Shown: one piece after another, positions 34,095-45,623 of the stretch
How the letters are laid out: each line of letters opens with the position of its first letter
Numbering within the stretch: the stretch's first letter is position 1
Assembly (NCBI GenBank): GCA_035578175.1
Contig: JAQMRL010000003.1
Location: 110,263,319-110,327,318, forward strand
Length of the DNA: 64,000 nucleotides
From: Catonia carolina
Lineage: Eukaryota; Arthropoda; Insecta; Hemiptera; Achilidae
Direction: 5' to 3'
Program-made: the position numbers and the translations under genes
The notes under the pieces: model-generated
The model's database searches: none
The model's input: only the letters and a program-made list of their open reading frames with translations
What the model was told of the DNA's origin: nothing

Positions 34095-34431
34095 TCTTAA
34101 CAATATCTATTTAATTTTAAAATATTTTATATTATAAAAATTAAAACAAACTTTTAACGTTTTATTGGGTACACAAACTTTCACGGAGATCACAGAGATA
34201 TTACGGGTTAGACCTAACCTCAAAATTACGACTAACTTTATTTTGTAAAAATTAAAAAATATCGCTGAAAAAATGGACAAACTAAATTACTATACGTGAA
34301 ACTAGTTATTAAACTTAAGTTAGAACACAAGATAAATACTTATCGATACTTTATTTCACAAATACTTCTTTCTTTAACAGGAGCTACAAACACTACGTCC
34401 TTCTCACCAAATACTTACTTCGTATCTCCCC
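34095..34431. other. AT-rich sequence, no feature recognised
   Basis: Unassigned sequence upstream (minus sense) of the coiled-coil frame. Confidence 0.35.
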
Positions 34432-34492
34432 TTTACTTAGTAAAACCTCTACAGGTTCAAACCAGCCTTTCGGCTGATCACCTAAACAACAA
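34432..34492 (+). repeat. Family A, last 60 bp only
   Basis: Only the AAC-tailed end is present (TTTACTTAGTAAAACCTC through CACCTAAACAACAA). This 5'-truncated form supports retroposition of family A. Confidence 0.8.
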
Positions 34493-35180
34493 AGTAGCTA
34501 TTACAGGTCGACACCGTACACACCGTGCGTACGTCAGGGTGCGTCGGTTGTCGCTGGGGACCAGATGACGTCATGGATGGGGGCTTGTGACTGCACATGT
34601 TGTTGATAATCGCTACCGTCTAGTAAAGTAACCGTGGAGCAGATATTAACAGACTTCGGGTTAAAAGTCAGTATAAAGGATGCGTAATCATGTTTCATTC
34701 TACCAACGCCTTCATTAAAAAAAAACCGGAGACAGACCGGATGTTTTATAATAGACCTACTCAATGAATTCTTTCTACTGGTAGTCTACTGTCGTATTTT
34801 GTATTTAGCAAGTATGTATAGGGCCTACCTATATGTTTCGATTAGTAGGCTGTATAACAAATTTCATCCGATAAGCATAGAACATTTTTTGTACTCGAAT
34901 GGATCACGCTAAGTTCAATCACAATTTTAATACATTTTATGTTTTGTCGTGCTGCATGGTTCCATGGGGTAGAGTATAGTGACCGGAATGAGAGTTTCAA
35001 CTGAAGAAGACGAAGGTGGGCCAGCGCGGTCCACACGTAACTTTTTGCCTGTCCGGTTTTTTTATACATGCAAAACGGACTGACACCATGTGTCCACACC
35101 ACTACGACTTGTAGTTGATCGTGCAGATGCAGTTGTAGTGGACTGAGCAGTGATGGAAAAAGGTGCTTAATTTTGTGTGT
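34493..35180. other. No feature recognised
   Basis: Unassigned sequence. TGACGTCA occurs at 34566-34573 without other promoter evidence. Confidence 0.4.
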
Positions 35181-35191
35181 AATATCATTAT

Positions 35192-35769
35192 TATTTAGGG
35201 AGTAAAATAACAAAGGATGGTAGAAGCACAAGTGATATCAAGAGTAGAATTGCTCAAGCTAGAAAAGCCTTTGAAATCAAAAAAAAACAGCTTACTGACT
35301 ACAAACATTGATTTACAGATTCGGAAAACTTTCTTAAAACATTATGTTTGGAGTGTAGCATTATACGGAAGTGAAACGTGGGTGATAGGGGCTGTAGAAA
35401 AGAAGAGCATAGAAGCTTTTGAAATGTGGTGTTATAGGAAAATGTTAAAGATTAGGTGGGTGGACAAAATAAGTAATTTAGAGGTTCTTAGGCGAGTGGA
35501 TGAAAAAAGAAGTAGACCTATATGGAAGCATCTTACCAAAAGAAGGGATAGGCTAGTGGGGCATATTCTAAGATATCCAGGTATTGGGCTATTAATAATG
35601 GAGGGTAATATTGAGGGAGTAAATTGTAGAGGGAGGCAAAGATTAGAATATATAAAGAAAATTACAAAAGATGTAGGGTGTTACAGGTATGTTGATATGA
35701 AACGACTTGCACAAGATAGAACAGGTTGTAAAACTGCATCAAACCAGTCGAGAGACTGATGACAAAAAA
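35192..35769 (+). pseudogene. LINE family L-a, 3' end, long open frame
   Basis: 5'-truncated LINE flanked by the 11-bp duplication AATATCATTAT (35181-35191 and 35770-35780). It encodes GSETWVIGAVEKKSIEAFEM, LVGHILRYPGIGLLIMEGN, GRQRLEYIKKITKDVG and an end SNQSRD, all of the region after the reverse transcriptase active site. The frame is open for 180 residues (35217-35759). No polymerase or endonuclease motif is included. Related pieces are at 23172-23577 and 39707-43880. Confidence 0.88.
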
Positions 35770-35780
35770 AATATCATTAT

Positions 35781-36699
35781 GTGCTGCAAAAATTGAAAAC
35801 TAAAGCGATTACAGTCGTAAAGGGTGGTCTAGAAAGTGGTTAATGAAGAGAGGGCGATTCTTTCATGTAAAATTAATGAGAGAATTAAGTAGGCCTAAGG
35901 TATGAACCCGAAAATTGGCGAATGAAGATGAAGAGGGTGAATGAAGATGTAGGTAAGTACATATTACAAGTTATTGTCTTTAGTAACACCAGAAATACAA
36001 AAGAAATAGTTCATTAAACTCAGTAAAAAATTACGCGACCACTGCCTCAGATCTGACCGGATTGGCGTAACCAATGCGATCTTATTGTTTTTTTATTAAT
36101 TGCGACTAATTGTATTGACTACACCAGGTGGACAATATTGTCCCCCGCGAGCGTCCTCACTGTCGGAGGTCATAGCTATCATTCCAAAGAAAGAACTGTA
36201 CAATACAAACGTCGACTCTTATTTTACGGGTGAACACTATATTTTTTTAGTTTTCTTGTACTGTTTAAACAAATACCATATTTGCAAGGAGGAACTTTCC
36301 TGTAGTATCAAATCCATGATTTGGTCGACTGAACTCTCCAGTATGTGTGTGTGACTCTATCATCGTCGCTTTGCTCGCTGCTTCAGTACGCGTTCAGCCT
36401 AAGAGCGATGTTACACTATCGCTCTGCGCCTCGGGAAGCGCATTCAATTAGTCACACATGAGTTTTTGGGTCTTTTCCGTTTTCTGTATGCCAATTTCAA
36501 ATCCGAATTCCCTGAAGGGTCGCACACTTGTTCATTTCTCTCACTCCCTGCCTTACTGAATACTCATACTGAGACAGACACACTCACGCGCGTGCACACT
36601 CGTCCTTCCCAGTCCCAGTAGCCTATATAGTTACTGTACTATGTAAAACGTTCTGTTGTTTTGTTTCATATTTTGATTGTTTTATTTTGCTATTACTAC
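35781..36699. other. No gene recognised
   Basis: Unassigned. Positions 36470-36533 recur in inverted form at 37655-37718 on the other side of the hAT element. CAxA-rich sequence lies near 36570-36600. Confidence 0.4.
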
Positions 36700-36707
36700 A
36701 TTGCTAT

Positions 36708-37372
36708 CAGTGGTGGATTACCCAATAGGCACTACTAGGCACGTGCCTAGGGGCCCCCGACAAAATAAAAAAAAATAAAAAATTTGGAAAAAAAATTGAA
36801 AACTTAAAAAAAAATTTGGAAAAAAATTGAAAATTTAAAAATAAATTTGGAAAAAAAAATTTGATTGAACAAATGACAAAATTGCAAAATATTAATACAT
36901 TTTCAATCGTAAAAATATTCAATTGTTGAACTTAATGACATGATTGTGTATGATTACATTAAATTTATAGTACATTTATAATACATTTTCTGGGGCCCCT
37001 AAAATATAAATAAATAAATTCGTAAACACGTTTTTACGAATGCATAAATTCGCGCGTTTTTTATTTCGGTGGCGCTACTACATGGGGGTGTTATGAGTTT
37101 GACAAAGGACAAAATATAAATTAATATTATTGTTATGATTTTTTTCTTTGTTTTATTCTGAATCTGAAATTATATAAAAAAACGTTATTACATTTTAAAA
37201 TTTTACGAAAACCTGCTTGGATGACAAATAAATTCAATTGATTCGCGCGGAAACAAGTCGATGCTTGTATAGGAGTTATCGGTCTAAACTGTAAACAAAA
37301 ATTGTAAGCAAAGTGGGGGGGGGCCCTCATTTGCCATTGCCTAGGGCCCCAACAAGTATTAATCCGCCTCTG
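36708..37372. mobile_element. hAT-type non-autonomous element, perfect 8-bp duplication
   Basis: Ends CAGTGGTGGATTA (left) and CAGAGGCGGATTA (right, reverse complement), flanked by ATTGCTAT at 36700-36707 and 37373-37380. 665 bp, with GGGGCCC-containing subterminal blocks and poly-A/T internal sequence. No transposase frame. Confidence 0.92.
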
Positions 37373-37380
37373 ATTGCTAT

Positions 37381-37949
37381 TAAGTTATATATTTTAAATA
37401 TTTAGGCCTACATTGGGAAGAGAAATTCGTGTGAGTGTTTCACCCATAATGTTTTAGTTGTCTCATCTTCTGGGATTATGTAATAATCCCTGTTCCTGAA
37501 AGAACTTTGCAGCATCTTCCTCTGTCCGAATATGATGAAGTAACTCTACAAAATTCACAGTAGACTATGTAGTAACTAACTGTGAAAATGGGAGTGGAGT
37601 TGACAATACGCAGGAATATTGCTAGTCAGATTGGTGCTAGACCAGGAGTGGGAGAATCGTGTAACCCTTCAGGGAATTCGGATTTCATAGTGGCATACAG
37701 CAAATGGAAAGACCCGAGTTTTTTTCGCCGCTATGCTCGTCGCTTTGTTCGCCGCTTCAGTATGTGTTCATCCTAGAGTCGGTGATCTGATCGTGTTGGC
37801 GGGAATAGGCATGTTTACCTATCCAAAGAAAAAGAAAAGAGGAAGAAAAATGATTATGAGGATTCTGATATTTTTCTTAATTTTGCAATTAGCTACAGTT
37901 AATGCAGTTGATGACAAATATAATATTGAAAATGAGTAGTGATGAAAAA
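37381..37949. other. No gene recognised
   Basis: A family B end fragment (GGGAAGAGAAATTCGTGTGAG) lies at about 37411-37442. The short frames here show no family similarity. Confidence 0.4.
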
Positions 37950-38112
37950 ATGTTAAACCTGACCAGTAATGGATCCCTTTACTGGTCAGATAAGAATCGT
38001 TAGCCAGATACATGATGGAAAGATACCAGATCTGTCTGGAAATCAAATCCGAATCGCCTAGTATAGAAGGCAGTTTGCTGACCACTACTCCAACAGTGGC
38101 TCTAGAGAAGAT
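37950..38112 (-). repeat. Degenerate tRNA-derived SINE (S4-like)
   Basis: Minus strand: A-box-like GGAGTAGTGGTCAGC and a weak B-box GGATTTGATTTCC. The body is not alignable to the other SINEs in the window. Confidence 0.45.
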
Positions 38113-38212
38113 TTTAGTCAATAGGCCTACCAGTCTCTACAGCTGTTATGAAATGTTGAAAACTTTGTAGAAATAATTATTTAAGTTAGTCTATTAGTTA
38201 GCATCACAGCAG

Positions 38213-38610
38213 TTGTTGTTTAGGTCATCAGCCGAAAGGCTGGTTTGAACCTGTAGAGGTTTTACTAAGTAAAACGAGGAGTGAGGTGGTTTACCAATGC
38301 GTTCCTCACTGAATGGAAAATTAGCCTACATTTAACAGCATGCCGGGCCCTCTGAAAAGCACATATTTTCCACTCTGCAAATGACACCTTCACTTCATTC
38401 ACCACAGGGTCTGGCTGTATAATGAAATTTATTACTTTCAGAGGAGATAACTCTGATTAGTGTCACAGTACACCTCTACCTCTTCTGTTCTTAAATGGTT
38501 CAATCATTTAATTGGCTGACCATGTGATAAGAAACAGAACTATTTATTTTAGCCCTGCAACGACAGATTGAGTGTAAATAATTTAACCTCCACCTGTCTG
38601 TTATGGGCAG
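38213..38610 (-). repeat. Family A element
   Basis: Full-length, flanked by the 10-bp duplication ATCACAGCAG (38203-38212 and 38611-38620). It carries TAGCCTA (38322-38328) where other copies have TA. Confidence 0.92.
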
Positions 38611-38620
38611 ATCACAGCAG

Positions 38621-38999
38621 TTGAATCTATATATTAATATTTTGTTTTTTATGTATATATAAAAAATATGTGTTTAGCTAGATACGAATCGGTTAATACA
38701 GAATCTTGGATAAGCGAATTTTTACTGTAGACTTATAATGGTTTCCTAATGTCTTCATTAAACCAAATGCCCTTTAATCGCAGATCTGGTTTAAATCGAC
38801 TAAAATAGTTGAAGAAACAATAAAATAAAAAAAGGAAAATCGTTTTCCACTAAATAGCCGGGTCCATTCGATGTAGATGGACCACAATTAGGGTACTGAG
38901 GTCGTCAAGTCTCGGAAAAGTGTTGGTTTTGACTTTTTTTTAAATGGAATCGATAAAGTGGGGAAGTGAGTCGTTTAACGATAGGACATACCAATATAT
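38621..38999. other. No feature recognised
   Basis: Unassigned. Confidence 0.4.
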
Positions 39000-39005
39000 G
39001 TGTGG

Positions 39006-39037
<32 letters not shown>

Positions 39038-39092
39038 GTGTATTTGTGTGTTGGTTGGCAACAATGAGTGAGAGAGTAAGAGAGAGAGAGAG
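39000..39092. repeat. (TG)n and (AG)n microsatellites
   Basis: TG repeat at 39006-39053 and AG repeat at 39065-39092. A CA run occurs further on, at 39469-39488. Confidence 0.9.
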
Positions 39093-39706
39093 AAATGGGT
39101 GGTGCCGAGTCCGTAATTGCAGTGGGCGTGTCTGTAACTAGACTGCCGTTCTCGGTTGCCTGCTGGGTCAGCATGGCGTACAACGCGCTAACTTACAACC
39201 CTGATCTTTCATCTCTTTTTAACCATTCCCCATCTTTGTCTTATTCAACACAATGTTACAATATACTTTATTTATATGTTCCTTTCTTTGTTTATTCTTG
39301 TATGTGTGTATGTGTTAACAAACTGAGAGCGCTTAATTCCCGAGCGGGCGATTTGCCATCGTTTTAGTTCACCACTTCCCAATTTTCCTCCCGAAGGAGA
39401 GACGATCCTTAACTACACTCAATTGTTTTTCTTCTCGACGACAATAATATATCCAGTGATTTCACCGACACACACACACACACACACAAACATAACTGAT
39501 GGTATAACCTAACCTCAAATTTACTTTATACTGTTTGTTCCTCATTCCATAAACCACTAATTCGTTAGATTTAAACTAAATTACCGACCCCCCTGAACGT
39601 TCCTTTTTCCGTTCCGTTTCTATCTTCAACGCTAATGACATTTTCTATTACAACACCTCCCCCTTTGCTATATTTAACATTAAAAGAGCTTCGTTTTACT
39701 GAATAC
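39093..39706. other. No gene recognised
   Basis: Unassigned sequence before the duplicated LINE segment. Confidence 0.4.
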
Positions 39707-40282
39707 AACATAATATTATATAGACTTACTGTAACACACATTTGTTTCTTAACTACACAAAAAACCATTGTCCATTTCTAACTTATTCAATTGTTCATTA
39801 GCCTATTAACTTAATAAACCATGCATTTGTAGATTTAGAGAAAGCGTTTGCCAATCTGGACTGGAGTAAAATGTTTAAAACCTTGAAAAGGGTAGGAATT
39901 AAATACAAAGAAAGGAAAGTTATCTTCGGTCTGTATTAGAATCAAACGGCTGTTTTGAGAATTGAGGAGTACAAAAATATTGAGGAGTAAAAAAAGGTGT
40001 ACGACAAGGATGTTCATTGTTACCACTACTTTTTAATTTGTGTACAGAAGAGGTTATAAATGATGTGAAGGAAAATTTGACACAGAAATAAAAATTGAAA
40101 AAGAAATAATAAAAATCTAAAATTCGTCGATGATATAGTGGTATTAGCCAAGACAAAGAAAGAACTAGAGGATATCTTAAATGGAATGGATGAGATTATG
40201 AGAAAGGAATACTTCATGAAAATTAATAAGAACAAAACGAAAGTGTTGTGCAATAGCAAGAGTGGTTTAGAAGAGATTGGAA
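39707..40282 (+). pseudogene. LINE family L-a, reverse transcriptase fragment, copy 1
   Basis: Encodes HAFVDLEKAFANLDW (palm motif A, with its aspartate), a motif B region ending VRQGCSL-like, and the active-site box KFVDDIVVLAKT at 40126-40160, then GMDEIMRKEYFMKINKNKTK. Stops and frameshifts (e.g. TAG near 39937) break it. The same sequence, with the same ~80 bp upstream, recurs from 40688, showing a tandem duplication. Confidence 0.82.
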
Positions 40283-40687
40283 GTTGTTGTTGTTGTTTAG
40301 GTCATCAGCCGAAAGGCTGGTTTGAACCTGTAGAGGTTTTACTAAGTAAAACGAGGAGTGAGGTGGTTTCCATTGCCTTCCTCACGGAATGGAAAAGTAC
40401 ACTTATCAGCATGCCGGGCCCTCTGAAAAGCACATATTTTCCACTCTTCAAATGACACCTTCACTTCATTCACCACAGGGTCTGGCTGTATAATGAAATT
40501 CATTACTTTCAGAGGAGATAACTCTGATTAGTGTCTTTTACACCTCTACTTCTTCTGTTTTTAAATGATTCAGTCATTTAATTGGCTGACCATGTGATAA
40601 GAAACAGAACTATTTAGGGTATTTTAGCCCTGCAACGAACAGATTGAGAGTAAATAATTTGACTCTCCGTCTGTCTGTTATGGGCAG
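40283..40687 (-). repeat. Family A element
   Basis: Copy located exactly at the junction of the two L-a tandem copies. Its AAC tail is lengthened. It carries TAGGGTA (40615-40621) where other copies have TA. No clear target duplication, as expected if the junction arose by recombination. Confidence 0.85.
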
Positions 40688-41025
40688 AACATAATTTATT
40701 ATATAGGGTTATTCGTAATACACATTTGTTTCTTAACTATACAAAAAAACTTTTAAAACATTTCTAACTTATTCAAATGTTCATTATTAACCTAATAACC
40801 CATGCATTTGTAGATTTAGAGAAAGCGTTTGCCAATCTGGACTGGAGTAAAATGTTTAAAACGTTGAAAAGGCTAAGAATTAAATACAAAGAAAGGAAAT
40901 TTATCTACGGTCTATATTAAAATCAAACGGCTGTTTTGAGAATTGAGGGGTGCGAAAAAGAAGCTGGTGTAAAAAAAAAGTGTACGATAAGGTTGTTCAT
41001 TGCCACCACTACTTTTTAATTTGTA

Positions 41026-42341
41026 ACGGGTGAGGTCGTGAATCGAGCAATTATGAAAACACCTTGAGGAAGTTAAACAATGTAGTTTAATTAATTTAGA
41101 ATATACCAAGTAGGCCTAATACTTAAATTATTACAATTTTTTATAAATTACTTCAAAATGATATAAAGATGTCCTCCATTATGTCGCACACATTCCTGAA
41201 CTCATGCACGAAGGTTATTCATCACATTTCATAATGTGGCTGTAGGAATTCGTGCCACTTCTTCACGTATCCGTTCTTTTAGTTCCCGTACATTTCGAGG
41301 CGGTGGAGATTGGAAAACACGTGATTTTAAGTGTCCCCATAGAAAGTAATTACATGCAGAGAGATCTGGTGTTCTGGCTGGCCATGAAATGTCTCCGTTC
41401 TTAGAAATGACGCGATTGGGAAACAAGCGTCGCAAAACATTAATTGAAGCCCTGGATGTGTGGCAGGTAGCACTGTCTTGTTGAGGAAACATGTTTTGGT
41501 AAGCCGGATTAGAAACTAATTCCGGTTGAAGGCAGTTCTCCAACATGTTAACATAGCACTGTAACTGCACGTTCATTGTCATCCTCAAAAAAAATATGGT
41601 CCTACGATAGTCTGTGTTGATATTGCACACCAAACTGTCACTTTAATACTGTGAAGCGGCTTTTCGTGTATTTTTTGTGGAGTTTCGCGTGACCAATATC
41701 TAAAATTCTGCTTATTTACGAATCCCGAAAGATGGAATTGAGCTTCATCACTCATCCAAAGATTGTTGAGAAGATCTGCGTTGTCATTCATCATGTCCAA
41801 TAATAGATTACAAAAAGCAAGTCGGGATGCGTGATCAATATTGTTCAAAGCGTGCACTCACTGAATTTTAAACGGATGGAACTGTAGATCTATGTGTGAA
41901 ATCCTTCTCATACTGTGATTAGAAATGCCGAGTGATATTGCATGCCGTCGAGCTGAACGCATAGGACTTCTTATCAAGCCGCCTGCACCTTGTCTACGTT
42001 TTCTGGCGTACGGACACTTTTTACGCTTCCAGTTCGTGTCTTCAGTGTTGAGCCTGTTTCTTCAAAGTTTTAAACCCATATTTTCATTGCATGGGCTGAA
42101 GGTATCGGATCATCACGCGGAATATTGAAATAATTACGAAATGCGCGCTGAGCGAACACGTAACTATCATTATTTTTATAATACGCTTTAACAGCGTATG
42201 CTCGTTATGCACCGCTCCACGACTCCATTGGAACTAAATGGTTAAACAGACGCTTCAAGATGGCGTTAGTCTCATTTTCCTAGCCACACTACAGGAGACT
42301 ATGCAGTGTTGCCAAATCGCCCGATTCACTGCTTCACCCGT
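41026..42341 (-). mobile_element. DD41D element, full-length, TA-flanked
   Basis: 1,316 bp with inverted ends ACGGGTGAGGTCGTGAATC (left) and ACGGGTGAAGCAGTGAATC (right, reverse complement). TA lies at 41024-41025 and 42342-42343. Removing it restores a continuous L-a LINE. Confidence 0.9.
41160..42222 (-). pseudogene. DD41D transposase, full-length but broken
   Basis: Minus-strand transposase remnant, in frame pieces. The N-terminal part near 42220-42000 reads AFRNYFNIPRDDPIPSAHAMK and ETGSTLKTRTGS, then the second helix-turn-helix (SARRHAISLGISNHSMRRI). The catalytic core follows with LWMSDEAQFHLSG (first Asp), FPQQDSATCH (second Asp) and LSACNYFLWG, where the third acidic residue is Asn. 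The C-terminus is VRHNGGHL-like at ~41170. Stops and frameshifts occur near 41633 and 41860. The Asn substitution alone would abolish catalysis. Confidence 0.85.
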
Positions 42342-42352
42342 TAGAAAAGGCT

Positions 42353-42746
42353 GTTGTTGTTTAGGTCATCAGCCTGTAGGCTGGTTTGAACCTGTAGAGG
42401 TTTTACTAAGTAAATCGAGGAGTGAGGTGGTTTACCATGCCTTCCTCACTGAATGGAAAAGTATGCTTATCAGCATGCCGGGCCCTCTGAAAAGCACAAA
42501 TTTTCCACTCTGCAAATGACACCTTCACTTCATTCACCACAGGGTCTGGCTGTATAGTGAAATTCATTACTTTCAGAGGAGATAACTCTGATTAGTGTCT
42601 TTTACACCTCTACCTCTTCTGTTCTTAAATGATTCAGTCATTTAATTGGCTGACCATGTGATAAGAAACAGAACTATTTATTTTAGCCCTGCAACGAACA
42701 GATTGAGTGTAAATAATTTGACACTCCACCTGTCTGTTATGGGCAG
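42353..42746 (-). repeat. Family A element
   Basis: 394 bp, flanked by the 10-bp duplication AGAAAAGGCT (42343-42352 and 42747-42756). It splits LINE L-a. Confidence 0.92.
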
Positions 42747-43125
42747 AGAAAAGGCTATAAATGAAATTAAGGAAAAATTTGACGCAGGAATTAAAATTCA
42801 AGGAGAAATAATAAAAATGCTGAGATTTGTCGATGATGTAGTATTAGCCGAGACAAATAAAGAACTGCGGGATGACTTAAATGGAATGGATGAGATCATG
42901 AGAAAGGATTACTTCATGAAAATTAATAAGAACAAAACGAAAGTGTTGAATAGCAAGAGTGGTTTAGTAGAGATGGGAAATGTAAAAGTAGGCAACGAAA
43001 ACATACAGGAAGTTGGGGAATTCTGCTATCTAGGGAGTAAAATAACAAAGGATGGTACAAGCACAAACCTAATATCAAAAGTAGATTGCTCAAGATACAA
43101 AAGCCTTTAAAATTAAAAAAAACTT

Positions 43126-43735
43126 ACTTACTTACTTACTTACTGCCATGGCCACACATATCTAAGTAGATATTTAGCCGCACCAACACAGCCCCTCCAC
43201 CTCTCTCGATGCCCCGCGTCTTCCTCGGTCGCTCCAATTCTCTCCATATCGGCCCTCACTTGACTCCACCATTTACGTCGTGGTCTTCCTCTCGGTCGTC
43301 GTCCTTCAGCATTTCTTCTTAACACTTGGTTAAGATTACTGTCCTCATTCCTTCTTAAAACATGCCCAGCCCATCTAATTCTTCTACACTTGAACTCACA
43401 CACCACATCTGGCTCCCTATAAAGGTCTCTAAGTTCTCTGTTGTGTCTTTTCCTCCACTCTCCACCCTCGTTTACAGGTCCGTAAATTTTTCTAAGGATC
43501 TTGTTTTCAAATACAATCAATTTCCTTTCCTCTCTTTTATCTAATTTCCATGTCCCCGCTCCGTAGAGCAATATTGGACTGATAATTGTTCTATAAATTT
43601 TAATTTTTGTTGTACGTGATAACAATTTTGAAGATATAAGTTTGTTGCATGCGTGGAAACATCTGTTTGCAAGATTTAGCCTATTTTGTATTTCTGTCAC
43701 TTTTGTATTTTGTTCAGAAATGACGACGCCTAGGT
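43126..43735 (-). pseudogene. LINE family L-b, 3' end with (GTAA)n tail
   Basis: 5'-truncated LINE with a 186-residue open minus-strand frame (43700-43140). It contains YRTIISPILLYGAGTW, FENKILRKIYGPV, RIRWAGHVLRRNED and GRRPRGRPRRKW, the typical tail of RTE/Jockey-like ORF2 proteins, ending VWPWQ and a stop. The tail is a TAAG repeat (43126-43144 read as CTTA). A flank duplication AAAACTTACT lies on both sides. The intact frame marks it as young; it lies within L-a copy 2. Confidence 0.85.
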
Positions 43736-43938
43736 ACTTAAAAGAAAACTTACTGACTAAAAAAATTGATTAACAGAGTAGGGAAAATTTCTTAAAACAC
43801 TATGTTTGGAGTGCAACTTTATAAGAGAGTGAAACGTGGGTGATAGGGGATGTAGAAATTCTTTTAGGTACAAGTTTCCAATAAATCGTTAAGAGTTAGG
43901 GCTTTAATTTTTTTGTGCCTTTTCTATGACGTATTTTT

Positions 43939-44251
43939 AAGCTCTGGTACTAGAATTATTAATATAGGCCTAGAGCTAGCGATACAATTTCTAGAATTTT
44001 TTTTAAGCTCTGGTACTAGAATTATTAATAGGCCTATAGAGCTAGCGATACAATTTCTAGAATTTTTTTTAAGCTCTGGTACTAGAATTATTAATATAGA
44101 ACTAGCGATACAATTTCTAGAATTTTTTTTAAGCTCTGGTACTAGAATTATTAATATAGAGCTAGCGATACAATTTCTAGAATTTTTTTTAAGCTCTGGT
44201 ACTAGAATTATTAATATAGAGCTAGCGATACAATTTCTAGAATTTTTTTTG
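43939..44251 (+). repeat. 60/66-bp tandem array, five units
   Basis: AAGCTCTGGTACTAGAATTA starts at 43939, 44005, 44071, 44131 and 44191. Units 1 and 2 are 66 bp and the others 60. The six extra bases are GGCCTA, placed at two different TA dinucleotides. Open frames cross the array on both strands because the unit lengths are multiples of three. Confidence 0.93.
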
Positions 44252-44289
44252 AAAAAAAGCAAAAACAACTTAGTAGCCTACTATTTTTT

Positions 44290-44683
44290 CTGCCCATAAC
44301 AGACAGGTGGAGTGTCAAATTATTTACACTCAATCTGTTCGTTGCAGGGCTAAATTAAATAGTTCTGTTTCTTATCACATGGTCAGTCAATTAAATGACT
44401 GAATCATTTAAGAACAGAAGAGGTAGAGGTGTAAAAGACACTAATCAGAGTTATCTCCTCTGAAAGTAATGAATTTCATTATACAGCCAGACCCTGTGGT
44501 GAATGAAGTGAAAGTGTCATTTGCAGAGTGGGAAATATGTGCTTTTCAGAGGGCCCGGCGTGCTGATAAGCGTACTTTTCCACTCAGTGAGGAAAGCATG
44601 GTAAACCACCTCATTCCTCGTTTTACTTAGTAAAACCTCTAGAGGTTCAAACCAGCCTTTCGGCTGTTGACCTAAACAACAAC
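44290..44683 (+). repeat. Family A element
   Basis: 394 bp, flanked by the 10-bp duplication ACTATTTTTT (44280-44289 and 44684-44693). The short frame is broken by a deletion near 44597. Confidence 0.92.
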
Positions 44684-44693
44684 ACTATTTTTT

Positions 44694-45392
44694 GTAGAAA
44701 TTTTTATTTTATTTCGAACTTTTACTAATAGGCAATGATTCTTGTACCATATGTTACAATTACACTGGGAAACATGCTCAAAAAATTTCAACCCTCAAAG
44801 TCAAATAGTTTTTGGAAAAACTGTACCTTTATGGAAAAAAGTGAATTTGCGGGAAATGAGCAGTAAATATTTACTTAACCTAAAATTGGCCCTGCACCAT
44901 AATATTGATCCTCACCAGACTGTTCATTTTCCTTAAATAATTTACCTACTCTTTTTTTCTCTTGTCTTGCTTCTTTTGACACACTCTTCTCAGCTTTCTG
45001 TGTTCTTTGAATATCGCAACTCTTAATAATTGTTTCCACAGATTAACTCAATTAAAAGAAATTCTGGTCAAACATTACTTAACAAAAATCTGTATAGATT
45101 CCGTAATTTCTATCGTACAGTTATAATTTTTATATGTGATTCCACAGAAAAAGGTACAGAAGACAATCGCGCCAAAATTAGAAAAATCGATTTTTTTTCA
45201 ATTTTCGAGGTAAATTTTTGAGGGAATTTTTGAGGGGGCCTAGTCTCCCCTAAAAAGGCAAAAAGATGTAGGCCCTATCCCAAAAACACAACTTTTCAAA
45301 AATTGCATTCAAATTTTTAAATTGCGGCCGTTTTGTTGTAAATGACTTTCTAATTGAGTAGGCCTAGGCTACTGTATGAATGGTTATATTTT
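44694..45392. other. No gene recognised
   Basis: Unassigned sequence. TAGGCCTA at 45359-45366. Confidence 0.4.
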
Positions 45393-45546
45393 TACTTTCT
45401 CTTGCCTATATGAATATATAGGAAGGAAAGTATTGTTTTCATGTCGATTTTTCGAAATCGAGTTTTCACCGGATCTATACGTTTTCAGACCCCCTGAACC
45501 CAAAAAACATGTTTTTAGCGATTGGTCTGTGTGTGTGTCTGTGTGT

Positions 45547-45623
<77 letters not shown>

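Larger units (their letters stand above)
40688..43880 (+). pseudogene. LINE family L-a, copy 2, interrupted three times
   Basis: Segments 40688-41025, 42342-42352, 42747-43110 and 43736-43880 join into one collinear L-a sequence. It runs from motif A (DLEKAFANLDW) through RFVDDVVLAETNKEL at 42821-42865 and GEFCYLGSKITKDG to the GSETWVIG-like tail. It is interrupted by a DD41D element (41026-42341), a family A element (42353-42746) and LINE L-b (43126-43735). The order of nesting shows L-a was there first. Confidence 0.85.

Noticed and set aside
35506..35517. TAGACCTA in LINE L-a as another footprint
   Set aside because: The aligned copy at 23424 differs by four bases in a TATATA context, so slippage explains it as well.
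35217..35759. 180-residue open frame as a host gene
   Set aside because: Its motifs are those of LINE ORF2 tails and it lies inside a target duplication.
43913..44299. 128-residue repetitive frame on plus and a 114-residue frame on minus
   Set aside because: Both are produced by the 60/66-bp tandem array; no independent coding evidence.
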